From a virus: a stretch of DNA of 24,506 bases. Each line of letters starts with the position of its first letter. Position 1 is the first letter of the stretch. The stretch lies in the IMG/VR virus record IMGVR_UViG_3300043409_000809, positions 1 to 24,506 of that record; one strand, written 5' to 3'. The translations under genes and the position numbers were made by a program. The notes under the pieces are model-generated. The model was not told where the DNA came from, made no database searches, and saw only the letters and a program-made list of their open reading frames with translations. Below are positions 1-8,145 of the stretch, piece by piece.

Positions 1-735
1 ACTGGAGTCTCTACGTTGGCCAGTGCTGTTGTTACGGGAGCTGCTACTGTAGGAACGACCCTCGGGGTGACCGGTGCGACCACGCTATCCGGTGATCTTG
101 CAGCCAACGGTAACACCACGTTGGGCAATGCAGGAACCGACACGTTGATTCTCAACTCGGACAACATCACGGTTCCAAACTTATCAACCGTTACAGTTGA
201 TCTTGCAGCCGACAAGGTGCTGATTACTGACGCAAGCGATTCGAGCAAGGTTAAAGTTGTTACTGCTAGTTCGTTTGGACAAATAGCTAAATGTGTTCAA
301 ACTGTTGATACCACAAGGCAAGTATACGGAGGATCAGCAACCGCTCCAGGTCAGGAAATAACGGTACTTAGCACAACAATAACTCCAACAAGTGCTTCTT
401 CAAGAATACTTGTAACTATTGTAATAAACTATTCAGCAATTGTAAACGGATCTCAATTCATTCTTTTCAGGTTAACAAGGGGATCAACCGAATTAGGAAC
501 ATCCACTGGAGCTAACACAAAAGGCATATCCAGTGGATCGTACGAAGATGATGATCTTACGACAATTAGTAATAAAACAATTCAGTTTTTAGATTCTCCA
601 AATACAACTTCTGCTACAACATACAAGTTGTTTAATTACGGCCCAACAAGTCAGCAGAATCTGTATCTTAATTATGCGGTAAACGATTTGACAGTTTCAA
701 CGTCTTCATCGATGACACTTCAGGAGTATTTATAA
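1..735 (+). CDS. Tail fibre protein, C-terminal part (5' end cut by window)
   Basis: The frame is open from the first base, so the true start lies upstream; the TTG at 16 is probably internal. Residues encoded by about 1-180 form Thr/Gly/Ala-rich short repeats (TTLGVTGATTLSGDL type) typical of fibrous phage tail fibre shafts. The last 140 or so residues look like a beta-sandwich tip: alternating hydrophobic strands, an SSRILVTIVINYS strand, LDSPNTTSATTYK, and a closing SSSMTLQEYL. This tip type recurs at the ends of phage fibre proteins and presumably contacts the host surface. G+C falls from 63% (61-120) to 28% (541-600), suggesting that the tip was exchanged separately from the shaft. The stop overlaps the next start by one base (TAATG). 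The fibre assignment is by sequence character; the receptor is unknown. Confidence 0.7.
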   Translation, partial: TGVSTLASAVVTGAATVGTTLGVTGATTLSGDLAANGNTTLGNAGTDTLILNSDNITVPNLSTVTVDLAADKVLITDASDSSKVKVVTASSFGQIAKCVQTVDTTRQVYGGSATAPGQEITVLSTTITPTSASSRILVTIVINYSAIVNGSQFILFRLTRGSTELGTSTGANTKGISSGSYEDDDLTTISNKTIQFLDSPNTTSATTYKLFNYGPTSQQNLYLNYAVNDLTVSTSSSMTLQEYL

Positions 736-1496
736 TGAAACCCTCCGAAGCGGCTCAAGCGGCTTGCGACAAGCTGTCGTTCACAGACTCGGCCACCATC
801 GCGTTGGCCAAGAAGTTCTGTATCCGCCGCTACTCGATGATCTGGGATTCCTGCCTGTGGAACGATACCCTCGGCATTATCTCTCATCCGGTCACCGCCG
901 GCACTGAGATCGTCACGCTCTCTGATTACGTCACTTCCGCCTACGCTTCAGGGACCGGTTACAATACCTTCATCGACTTCCCCGTAGCCATGCGCTTCAC
1001 GGTTACCGGAGATACCGATGGTCTCGAAGTGCCCGCCGCGGAATGGGTCTCGTTCTTCCAGCTCGATCCCAACACCTGGAACAACGTCGATAGCCGTAAA
1101 GCCACCCCCGGCAACTTCGTTAACTGGACTCGATTGATCGGTGGAGCTTATGGCGAGGCCGGTGTTCCCCGCATCAAGCTCGTTCCCACGCCCAATGCCG
1201 ATGGCACCCTGTTCATCCTCGCCAAGAAGCAGTCTCAGATGCGGCAGTTCGGTGAGGCGGTCACCATCTCCAACGATACCAACTTTGAGTTGCGAGGCGT
1301 AGAGAACGCTCTGATGGCCTACACTGAAGGCGATCTCCTCGAATACTCCCGGCAGTACGGTAAAGCCCAAGCCAAGTTCCAAGAAGGAGCCGCTCAGGTC
1401 TCCATCATGAAAGACATGGAACGCGGCCAACAACAGCAAATCAGCCGCATCATCCCAGATAGCTTGTACGATTACACGTTCCAAGACATCCTGTAA
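735..1496 (+). CDS. Head-to-tail adaptor (tail tubular protein A-like)
   Basis: 253 aa, soluble, with no signal peptide. An N-terminal helical segment (MKPSEAAQAACDKL, then FCIRRYSMIWDS) precedes a beta-rich middle with DFPVAMRFTV, followed by a C-terminal helical tail (ENALMAYTEGDLLEYSRQYG and a Gln-rich stretch). This helix/beta/helix pattern and length resemble podovirus neck adaptors such as T7 gp11-type tail tubular A proteins, which join the portal to the nozzle. Its position directly before a nozzle-like gene supports this. The start overlaps the tail fibre stop by one base. Identification comes from character and synteny, with no single diagnostic motif; a head-completion protein of another fold is the main alternative. 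Confidence 0.5.
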   Translation: MKPSEAAQAACDKLSFTDSATIALAKKFCIRRYSMIWDSCLWNDTLGIISHPVTAGTEIVTLSDYVTSAYASGTGYNTFIDFPVAMRFTVTGDTDGLEVPAAEWVSFFQLDPNTWNNVDSRKATPGNFVNWTRLIGGAYGEAGVPRIKLVPTPNADGTLFILAKKQSQMRQFGEAVTISNDTNFELRGVENALMAYTEGDLLEYSRQYGKAQAKFQEGAAQVSIMKDMERGQQQQISRIIPDSLYDYTFQDIL

Positions 1497-1502
1497 TCCG
1501 CC

Positions 1503-3473
1503 ATGCCATTCCAATCCTCAGATGCTCTCGATGACCAGATGCTTCTGGATGGAAGCACTGGGTTTTCGACCGGCGTAATTTCAGCCACTCGTCCCGATGG
1601 CATTCCTGCAACCAGCATGGAATCGGCCATCAACATGGACTATGACGACTTCGGAAATCTCGTCACCCGTCTAGGAGCCGTTTCACTGGCAGGCAACAGC
1701 ATCACCGCCAACTGGGAAGACGTCATCACCAACTGGGAGTCAACGACTTCCAACTTCGGCAGTAACCTTCCAATCAACGCGACGGTATTGTCCGGCTTCT
1801 ACTTCGATACATCCGCATCCGAACGCCTCGTCATCGCTGTTAATGACCTTAGCACCTCTACCAAGAGCCTCTACTACGGGTCACCCGGCGTTTCCTACAA
1901 CCTGATTTCGGGTTCAACGCTCAACGCTTCCGCTTCCTACGTCTATTTTGCTCAATTAAATGACAAATTGTTTTATTCGGACGGTCTCGGAACGCTGAAG
2001 TACGTCTCAAGCGCGAACCTCAACAGCTCGACTACAGCCGGCAAGATCAGCCGCATCGATGTAATCAATCAGGGGTCCGGTCATAACTCTGTCCCCACAA
2101 TAACCATCTCCGCGCCTCCCAGCGGCATCACGGCTACGGCCACTGCGGTTGTTGCTAACGATGGTAATCTTGTTTTCATAACCATCACCAATCCCGGCAG
2201 CGGATACGCGGCACTTCCAACTGCCGCTCCAGCGATTACTATTTCTCCCGCCGCCTCGTCTCACGCCGTAGCTTTTGTATCGCTCACGCCTCCTGCCAAG
2301 CCGATCTATCTAACCACCCATACCAATCGGTTGTTCGCGGTTTCCGCGGATACATCCATCCAGCCCGATACCCTCTACTTCTCGGATATCCTTGATGGCG
2401 AATCCTGGGATCCCCTCGGGTCTCTTCGTATCGGTGGCGATGGCGATCCCATCAAGGGACTCTACTCTTGGTTCGGCTATCAACTCATCGTCTTCAAGGA
2501 ACGCTCTATTTGGAGCGTAAATGCCGATCCTACGCAGGATGCTGCCGATTGGACCATATCACTCATCAGCGGCAATATCGGCTGCTCATCGCACCGGTCC
2601 ATCACCGCGGTTGGTCCCGATGTATTCTTCTTCTCCCGTGACGGCATCCGATCTCTCCAACAGATCCAAGCCGGTACCCAGACCAGCGTAGGTCTCGCGC
2701 TCTCCAGCCCGATCAATGACCTCATCAGTCGCATCGACAAGACCAAGCTCGATCTCTGCGACGGTGTATTCTGGAACAACCGATATCTGTTGGCTGTTCC
2801 GTTCGTTGCCGAGGAACCAACGATCCTCGGAATCGAAAGCGAGTATGCGCTCCTAACCGAGAACAACATCGATATCGCCCTCGAAGGTGCGCTCAACGAG
2901 AACAACGCGGTCATCGTGTACCACTCGTTGGCCCGCTCTTGGCTTGGTTACTGGGACAACTGGATCGTAAACGACTTCATCCCAACCTCGTTTTCAACAT
3001 TTGGACCCGTCCTTATGTTTGCCGGCGATATCATCTCGGTGTCAGCGGGAGCGGGCCAGGTCTGGTCATTCAACGATTACCTCCCGAACAGCCGGTTGTC
3101 GCCGGTCTCAAGCTCCGCGTACACCGATGGCGGTGCGAATTACGAATCCACGGTGATCACCAAGGCTTACAACCTCAACGAACCTATCCCCGACAAGATC
3201 GGGTACAGCGTTCAGTTCGCCTTCGATAACCCGTACACTACCGCCACCACGACCGCCGCAGTGTCGTTGGCCAAGGATATGTCGGACACATTCGTGACTC
3301 TCGATTCCGCGCTGGCGATCACCTCAAGCCAGAAGTTCCTGAAGGCTTACAACCTGATTAGCCAAGGCCGCTGGAATACTTTGCAATTCAAGGTAACCGC
3401 AGACGCTGGTCGCTTGTCTTTGCAATCCACCATTCTCTCTGGCTTCGTTGATTCGGTCAGACCCCAACAATGA
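1503..3473 (+). CDS. Tail nozzle / tail tubular protein B-like
   Basis: 656 aa. The opening (around residues 35-60, ATSMESAINMDYDDFGNLV and TRLGAVSL) and the middle (TNRLFAVSAD, TLYFSDILDGESWDP, GYQLIVFKERSIWSV, FFFSRDGIRSLQ) match the repeating blades of podovirus nozzle proteins (T7 gp12 or P22 gp10 type), which form the distal tail tube. Residues of about 180-255 look like an inserted pair of glycine-rich beta repeats (GSGHNSVPTITIS and GSGYAALPTA), a unit common in phage tail and baseplate proteins. The gene starts 6 bases after the adaptor stop and overlaps the next gene by ATGA. Structural role is well supported; the exact family (T7 or P22 type) is uncertain. Confidence 0.6.
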   Translation: MPFQSSDALDDQMLLDGSTGFSTGVISATRPDGIPATSMESAINMDYDDFGNLVTRLGAVSLAGNSITANWEDVITNWESTTSNFGSNLPINATVLSGFYFDTSASERLVIAVNDLSTSTKSLYYGSPGVSYNLISGSTLNASASYVYFAQLNDKLFYSDGLGTLKYVSSANLNSSTTAGKISRIDVINQGSGHNSVPTITISAPPSGITATATAVVANDGNLVFITITNPGSGYAALPTAAPAITISPAASSHAVAFVSLTPPAKPIYLTTHTNRLFAVSADTSIQPDTLYFSDILDGESWDPLGSLRIGGDGDPIKGLYSWFGYQLIVFKERSIWSVNADPTQDAADWTISLISGNIGCSSHRSITAVGPDVFFFSRDGIRSLQQIQAGTQTSVGLALSSPINDLISRIDKTKLDLCDGVFWNNRYLLAVPFVAEEPTILGIESEYALLTENNIDIALEGALNENNAVIVYHSLARSWLGYWDNWIVNDFIPTSFSTFGPVLMFAGDIISVSAGAGQVWSFNDYLPNSRLSPVSSSAYTDGGANYESTVITKAYNLNEPIPDKIGYSVQFAFDNPYTTATTTAAVSLAKDMSDTFVTLDSALAITSSQKFLKAYNLISQGRWNTLQFKVTADAGRLSLQSTILSGFVDSVRPQQ

Positions 3474-3832
3474 ACGCATTCCCAACGATTAGACTAATAC
3501 AAACGCTTGAGCAAGAAACTCAAGTTCTTCAAGCTGCACGGGCAAACAACGACTCGATCAATTATCCAACCCATGTGGTTGAAAGAAATGGCGAGATCAT
3601 TGGTGCGTCATCTATTGCAAGAGTTCCACTTCTGTTGGTTTGGCATCACACCGAAAGGGTTTCAGCTAGAGATAGCATGCACCTCAAACGGGTTTATGAC
3701 TCTATTATGGAAACAAAAGGGTTTCCTAAGTATTTCATAGCTTGCAACGAAAGAAGTCCATACAACTCATATATGAAGAGATTTGGATATAAACCTATTT
3801 GGAAAACTGAACTTTTTGAAGGAGGAGTATGA
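3470..3832 (+). CDS. Small GNAT-fold acetyltransferase-like protein
   Basis: 120 aa. The pattern fits a minimal GNAT fold: strand with ERNGEIIGASSIARVPLLLV, then HTERVSARDSMHLKRVYDSI, then FIACNERSPYNSYMKRFGYK, where the late NERSPYNSYMKRFGYK resembles the usual end of GNAT domains. No clear R/QxxGxG/A acetyl-CoA loop is visible, so catalysis is doubtful. T7-like phages carry a GNAT-fold protein (gp13) needed for virion assembly just before their ejection proteins, and this gene has that position. The start overlaps the nozzle stop and its stop overlaps the next start, both as ATGA. G+C is low (about 28-35% in 3721-3840, against about 52% before it). It may be structural, not enzymatic. Confidence 0.55.
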   Translation: MNAFPTIRLIQTLEQETQVLQAARANNDSINYPTHVVERNGEIIGASSIARVPLLLVWHHTERVSARDSMHLKRVYDSIMETKGFPKYFIACNERSPYNSYMKRFGYKPIWKTELFEGGV

Positions 3833-5250
3833 ATATAGATTTTAATACATCAATGGTTCTGGCTCACAGCGTAATGCTGTTTGCCAAAGATGACTGGGCT
3901 AAAGATTACTCCTGCATTCCTTGGGGTCATCCGCAAATGTGCGGAGATGATTACAAAGCTCCTGATTTGGCAGCGGCTAATAGAGCGGCTGTAGAGGCTA
4001 ACGCTGAAACCTTTCCAAAACTAAGGGCATTAGAAGCTGCCGCTAAACTAGGCAGGAAAATCGAGGTTGATGGAAAGACTTATGATTTTCGAGAGACTGG
4101 CGACATTCAGGTTGCTACAGCATTTGCAAGGGCTGCTGCTCAAATTGCGCCAGAGCTTGCAGGCAAACAACTTGAGCTTGCCAAGCAATTTGGAACCCAG
4201 TTTTCAGAGCAACGCAGAAAAGAACTGGAGGCTCTTGATCCTCGGAAGTTTGATCTCTACGAACAGTTCCTCAGCGATGTTAAGGGGGATGCCGCCGCTC
4301 CGGATACGCGGATAGACTCGCCCACCTACGAGAGCGTTGGCATGCCCGGGGCCTCAAAGGATACAGGGGCTTCTCAGTTGATTCGTAGCGAGCTTGAGCG
4401 TCAGATCCAACAGGGTCTTTCTCAGGTTGGCACTCTGGATCCAAGCATGGAGCGACGGGTCCAACAGGCTGCTCGCGCTCGCGGTAGTTCCATTGGCAAT
4501 GTTCTTGGCAATCCTTCGGCTCTTCGTGAGTCGCTCGCAATTCAAGACGCTCTTGGTAACGCCAATTCTCAACGCTGGAACGCTGCAATGGGATTGCTTC
4601 AGAGCGGTCAAAGCACAAGCGATACCGCCAATCGGAACGCACAGGAAGCTTTCCAGAACATCCTCGCGGCCACCGGTCAGCGGAACACCGCGGCTCAACA
4701 AAGCTTTGCAGGCCAGCTTGCTTCTCAACAGCAGATGATGGCAGGTCGCCAGCAGAACATCGCCAATGTCCAATCCGCCCTAGGACTTCAGCCGATTGTT
4801 GGACAAGCGGCAAATCTTGGAGGTCTTCAGCAGGGTGCCACTCCGTTTATTTCTCCTCAGTACACTTCAGGAATGCAAATGGGTTCTCCTGCGGATCTTC
4901 TGAAAACAGGTAGCGGATTTGCGCTGACAAACGCTCAAAAAGAATACGAGTCTGGTCAAGCGAACTCCTTCATGAACCAGTTCCAAGGGTATGCTCGTGG
5001 AATCGGAAACCTTGGATCATCCTACGCGGGCTTCGGACTTGCCGGCTGCTACGTCGCTCGTGAGTGCATTCCCGATCAGTGGGAGGCGTTCTACTTCTGG
5101 AAGGAACTCGTTGGACCCAAGTGGTTCAAGAGCTTCTACGACAGCAACGCCGAGAAGTTCGCGAAGTGGCTCAAGGACAAGCCGAAGGTCAAGAAGCTTG
5201 TGGCCAACTGGATGATAGCTCGAATCAACAGCATAATCCCCAAAAACTGA
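3829..5250 (+). CDS. Virion (ejection-type) protein, 473 aa, unrecognised
   Basis: The start is well set: an exact GGAGGAG lies just upstream and ATGA overlaps the previous stop. Residues 50-150 are Ala/Leu/Glu-rich and helical; residues 185-390 are Gln/Ala/Asn-rich and low in charge, as in internal virion proteins. The last 67 residues (407-473) form a distinct charged, Trp-rich domain: CYVARECIPDQWEAF, FYFWKELVG, WFKSFYD, KFAKWLKDKPKVKKL. A C-terminal segment of this CxVARE...W...DKP type recurs at the ends of phage structural proteins. No enzyme motif is visible. Position between the GNAT-like gene and the 1702-aa ejection protein suggests an internal core or ejection component, by inference only. 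The first third is A+T-rich, the rest is not. Confidence 0.6.
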   Translation: MNIDFNTSMVLAHSVMLFAKDDWAKDYSCIPWGHPQMCGDDYKAPDLAAANRAAVEANAETFPKLRALEAAAKLGRKIEVDGKTYDFRETGDIQVATAFARAAAQIAPELAGKQLELAKQFGTQFSEQRRKELEALDPRKFDLYEQFLSDVKGDAAAPDTRIDSPTYESVGMPGASKDTGASQLIRSELERQIQQGLSQVGTLDPSMERRVQQAARARGSSIGNVLGNPSALRESLAIQDALGNANSQRWNAAMGLLQSGQSTSDTANRNAQEAFQNILAATGQRNTAAQQSFAGQLASQQQMMAGRQQNIANVQSALGLQPIVGQAANLGGLQQGATPFISPQYTSGMQMGSPADLLKTGSGFALTNAQKEYESGQANSFMNQFQGYARGIGNLGSSYAGFGLAGCYVARECIPDQWEAFYFWKELVGPKWFKSFYDSNAEKFAKWLKDKPKVKKLVANWMIARINSIIPKN

Positions 5251-5253
5251 TAT

Positions 5254-6690
5254 ATGGCTGACGCAATCGATAATCTGGCTCAAGACCTGAATCAGGCCAA
5301 TGCCGTAGATGAGTTCCCGGGATATCCCGGATACAAGATGGGAGATTTAGTCCCCGATATGGCAGGAGTCAGGGTTGGTGATTTGTTTTACGGTTTAGAT
5401 CCGTATGGCCAAGAAGCTCCATACAACTGGAGGACGGGAGGTTTTGAATATCAGGCTGCTCCTTCAGACGTAGGTTTTGGAAACATCGATTACAACATCC
5501 GAGATCAACCCACTGAGCGAATCAACATTGGGAATACGGATGAGCAGGATGCGCTTATAAGAACAGGAATCGGAACCTCGCTGGATCCGAAGACTGAGGA
5601 TAGATATGGTTTTACAGGTCTCGTTCCACCCGGTGATCTTGGTGGCACAATCGGAGTGGTTGACGCAAACCCCTCTGACTTTGCAGGCCAAACACCTTCG
5701 GTTCCTCAAGGCGTTGTGACTCGTGGAGAACCGGTTTCAATCCCGGGAAGAACGATTCCGGATTATATACCTATCGGGCAAATGGAGAATGGAGATGTTC
5801 TCTATGCTGACAGAAACAATATTAGGGATACAATTATACGCCCAAGTGCGTATTCAGTATCTCAAGAAGATTTAGATAAAGGAGTTGTACCTCAGAAGTT
5901 TAATTTTGGAGTCAACACCGCGCCTTCAACTTCTCAAGTAACACCAACACCAGTTGAATCATATCAATCTGTTGGAGCGGCTCAACCGACAACCGCCAGC
6001 GAAGGTGGGTTTGATAACACTGGTGGAGATGTAACGGCTGGTCCTGGTGTAGCCGGTCCTAGTGTTGATGATACTATTAGGTTTAATCCCGACTATAAGC
6101 CAAAACCAGAAGTTAAACCGGGTGATGAGTTTAAGGATTCACCTTTTAAAATATTTGATCCAACAGTCAAAATAAATCCGGATTACATCAATCCAGTTAC
6201 CGGAAAAGAATTCCCCCCTGATCAGGACGGTAATAGGTGGAACTTTACAAAAGGAGACTGGGATTACGCAGATCCTACTAAAGGAATTCCTCCAGTCGAA
6301 GATACCCCTAAGCCTCCTGTTGTAACTACACCTCCCAGCGGAGGTACTAAACCTCCTGGTGGTGGCGGTCAACCCGGCGGCGGTACACCGGGCGGTGGAC
6401 TCCCCGGTGGCGGAACTCTTGGCCGTGGACCCACCCCCCTTCCCCCTAGGGAGCCAGTTACTCCTCTCGTAAGGCGCGAAACCGTCATCCCCACCAAGGG
6501 AACCAAGGAGGTTCCTCTACCCGATCGTCAGGCCGATCCTTTCGCCAAGCTCTACGCTGACTTGCTGGCCAACTCCCAACAGCAGCAGGACCAGTACCGA
6601 TACATCAACTACGACCCCGATCAGATCATGAATGCCGCCATGAGCGGGTTCAGGAGACGGGGCGCGATGCGGTCATTGCAGGGTTACTAA
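5254..6690 (+). CDS. Gly/Pro-rich virion protein, 478 aa, unrecognised
   Basis: Starts 3 bases after the preceding stop. The N-terminal half is acidic and aromatic (EFPGYPGYKMGDLVPD, FYGLDPYG), without signal peptide or membrane segment. Residues of about 345-400 are a flexible linker dominated by Pro and Gly (PPGGGGQPGGGTPGGGLPGG). The last 70 residues are more ordered, with Gln repeats and a basic end (SGFRRRGAMRSLQGY). The linker suggests two domains held apart in the particle. Codon use shifts: 5760-6200 is A+T-rich and the linker onwards is G+C-rich, which may reflect a mosaic join. No family is recognised; a virion role is inferred from its place in the cluster. Confidence 0.6.
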   Translation: MADAIDNLAQDLNQANAVDEFPGYPGYKMGDLVPDMAGVRVGDLFYGLDPYGQEAPYNWRTGGFEYQAAPSDVGFGNIDYNIRDQPTERINIGNTDEQDALIRTGIGTSLDPKTEDRYGFTGLVPPGDLGGTIGVVDANPSDFAGQTPSVPQGVVTRGEPVSIPGRTIPDYIPIGQMENGDVLYADRNNIRDTIIRPSAYSVSQEDLDKGVVPQKFNFGVNTAPSTSQVTPTPVESYQSVGAAQPTTASEGGFDNTGGDVTAGPGVAGPSVDDTIRFNPDYKPKPEVKPGDEFKDSPFKIFDPTVKINPDYINPVTGKEFPPDQDGNRWNFTKGDWDYADPTKGIPPVEDTPKPPVVTTPPSGGTKPPGGGGQPGGGTPGGGLPGGGTLGRGPTPLPPREPVTPLVRRETVIPTKGTKEVPLPDRQADPFAKLYADLLANSQQQQDQYRYINYDPDQIMNAAMSGFRRRGAMRSLQGY

Positions 6691-6700
6691 ATAATATCTT

Positions 6701-8134
6701 ATGGCTACCAGAGAAGAAACCGACAAGATCAGAGCCTTGCTTCAACAGCAGGCCAATCAGCGCATCAACCCTTTTATGAAGGGTCTCTCCATGCTCACCG
6801 GAGGTATTGCCGGCGAGTTCACCGGGACCAACGAGGATATCCGGAATCGGAACTATGCGAAGCGGGCGTTGATGGAGCAGGATATTGATGCGTTAAAAGA
6901 AGAGCGAGTGATTGCAAGAACAGAAGCTGCAAGGGTTCAAGCACTTAAAGATGAAGTTGAACGTGAAGCGCGTCAAACTGCTGCGGGGGCACGAAAAGAA
7001 TTGCTTGAAGTCACTGGTGCTGAAGAGGTTTTGACCGGAGCCGACAAAACATACGTTGGACCAGTTGAACAAGCTCAAGAAATTGGACGCAGGAAAGCTC
7101 GTGTTCAAAAGCTTGCAACAAGCGAAAGGGAAGCTGCTGAAAAGGCGAGAGTGATTGGACGACTTAAAGCAGAAATGGGTGCTACTGAGAAAGCAGCTAT
7201 TGAATCAGGTCTTACGAGTGATTATTCCAGTTTAGATATTAACACCCTTCGCCAGATGGAAGGTGCTTCTGATGTTGCTATTCGCAATAAAGCAGAAGCC
7301 AGACAGGCAAAGCAAGATGAAGGAAGGTTGTTTGTTAGCAGAAGTTCCAATGGCGCAGTAAACGTTCAAGGCCCCGTTGATCTTATCAAAAAGTTTGAAA
7401 ACGCAAACCCTGGTTTCTTTACAGAGAAAAAGGGTTCTCCGTATAAAGTTTCAATGAGGGAGACAGAAGACGGCAGGTCATTCAATGTTGATTTTGGTGA
7501 CATGAACGCTGCTGAAGTTGAGAGCATTCAACCTGAGCTTGATAAGATGAAGAAAGCGTATGGCGTTTCATCTCAAGCGGCTTTGAGCGGAGGCGGTGCT
7601 GGTGCTGGTGCTGGTGCCATAACCGCAAAGCCGCTTCCCAAAGCTCCTGCTGCAACCCCTGGAGATCCAATGGTAGCAAGAGGGAGTGGAAAACCAAGAG
7701 GAGAGGTTGCCGATATGATTGCAAAAGATGTTGCAGCTCAACCTGATATGTACGGACCACCGACACCTCGTGAACAGTTCCGTCAAACCGGAAGACGTCT
7801 TTCTGAATTAGAAAGTCGAGGCGGTGCTTCTGCTTATGGTGCCCCACAAACGCTGACAAGTCCGTTTAATGAAGCGGTGGCCTCTGAGTTAAATATCCAA
7901 CCTGAACGAGTTGGAGGTGAAAGCATTTTGGTCAAAGAAGCCAAAGCGGTTGTTGCTAGTGCGTTCCCGGTTGAACAATGGAATAAGCTTCCTCAAGAGA
8001 TTCAAAATAAAATATACATTGATGCACTGAATAAGTCAGCGGCTAGGATGGCTAATCCTCCTAGTCCTAAATCTATGTTTGGTCTCGGATACGCTGAATC
8101 CCCGTTTGCTCCTTACTCTGTTAAAAGAGACTAA
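6701..8134 (+). CDS. Coiled-coil virion protein, 477 aa, unrecognised
   Basis: Residues 1-45 are Gln/Asn-rich with MKGLSMLTGGIAGEFTG. Residues of about 50-170 are long, charged helical segments (ALMEQDIDALKEERVIARTE, REARQTAAGARKELLEV, AEKARVIGRLKAEMG) expected to form coiled coil. A beta-like stretch follows (RLFVSRSSNGAVNVQGPVDL), then an Ala/Gly/Pro-rich linker near residues 290-320 and a C-terminal helical part. No catalytic motif was found. The gene lies 10 bases after one virion gene and 11 before the giant ejection protein, so it may be its partner in the internal core. That role is inference. The first two thirds are A+T-rich with Lys AAA and Glu GAA codons. Confidence 0.6.
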   Translation: MATREETDKIRALLQQQANQRINPFMKGLSMLTGGIAGEFTGTNEDIRNRNYAKRALMEQDIDALKEERVIARTEAARVQALKDEVEREARQTAAGARKELLEVTGAEEVLTGADKTYVGPVEQAQEIGRRKARVQKLATSEREAAEKARVIGRLKAEMGATEKAAIESGLTSDYSSLDINTLRQMEGASDVAIRNKAEARQAKQDEGRLFVSRSSNGAVNVQGPVDLIKKFENANPGFFTEKKGSPYKVSMRETEDGRSFNVDFGDMNAAEVESIQPELDKMKKAYGVSSQAALSGGGAGAGAGAITAKPLPKAPAATPGDPMVARGSGKPRGEVADMIAKDVAAQPDMYGPPTPREQFRQTGRRLSELESRGGASAYGAPQTLTSPFNEAVASELNIQPERVGGESILVKEAKAVVASAFPVEQWNKLPQEIQNKIYIDALNKSAARMANPPSPKSMFGLGYAESPFAPYSVKRD

Positions 8135-8145
8135 GATACAAGATC

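Noticed and set aside
948-1514. 188-aa - strand ORF opposite the adaptor gene
   Set aside because: Mirror of a strongly coding + strand gene; composition (Val/Gly/Leu/Glu-rich) is a reflection of its codons, with no sensible motif or ribosome-binding context.
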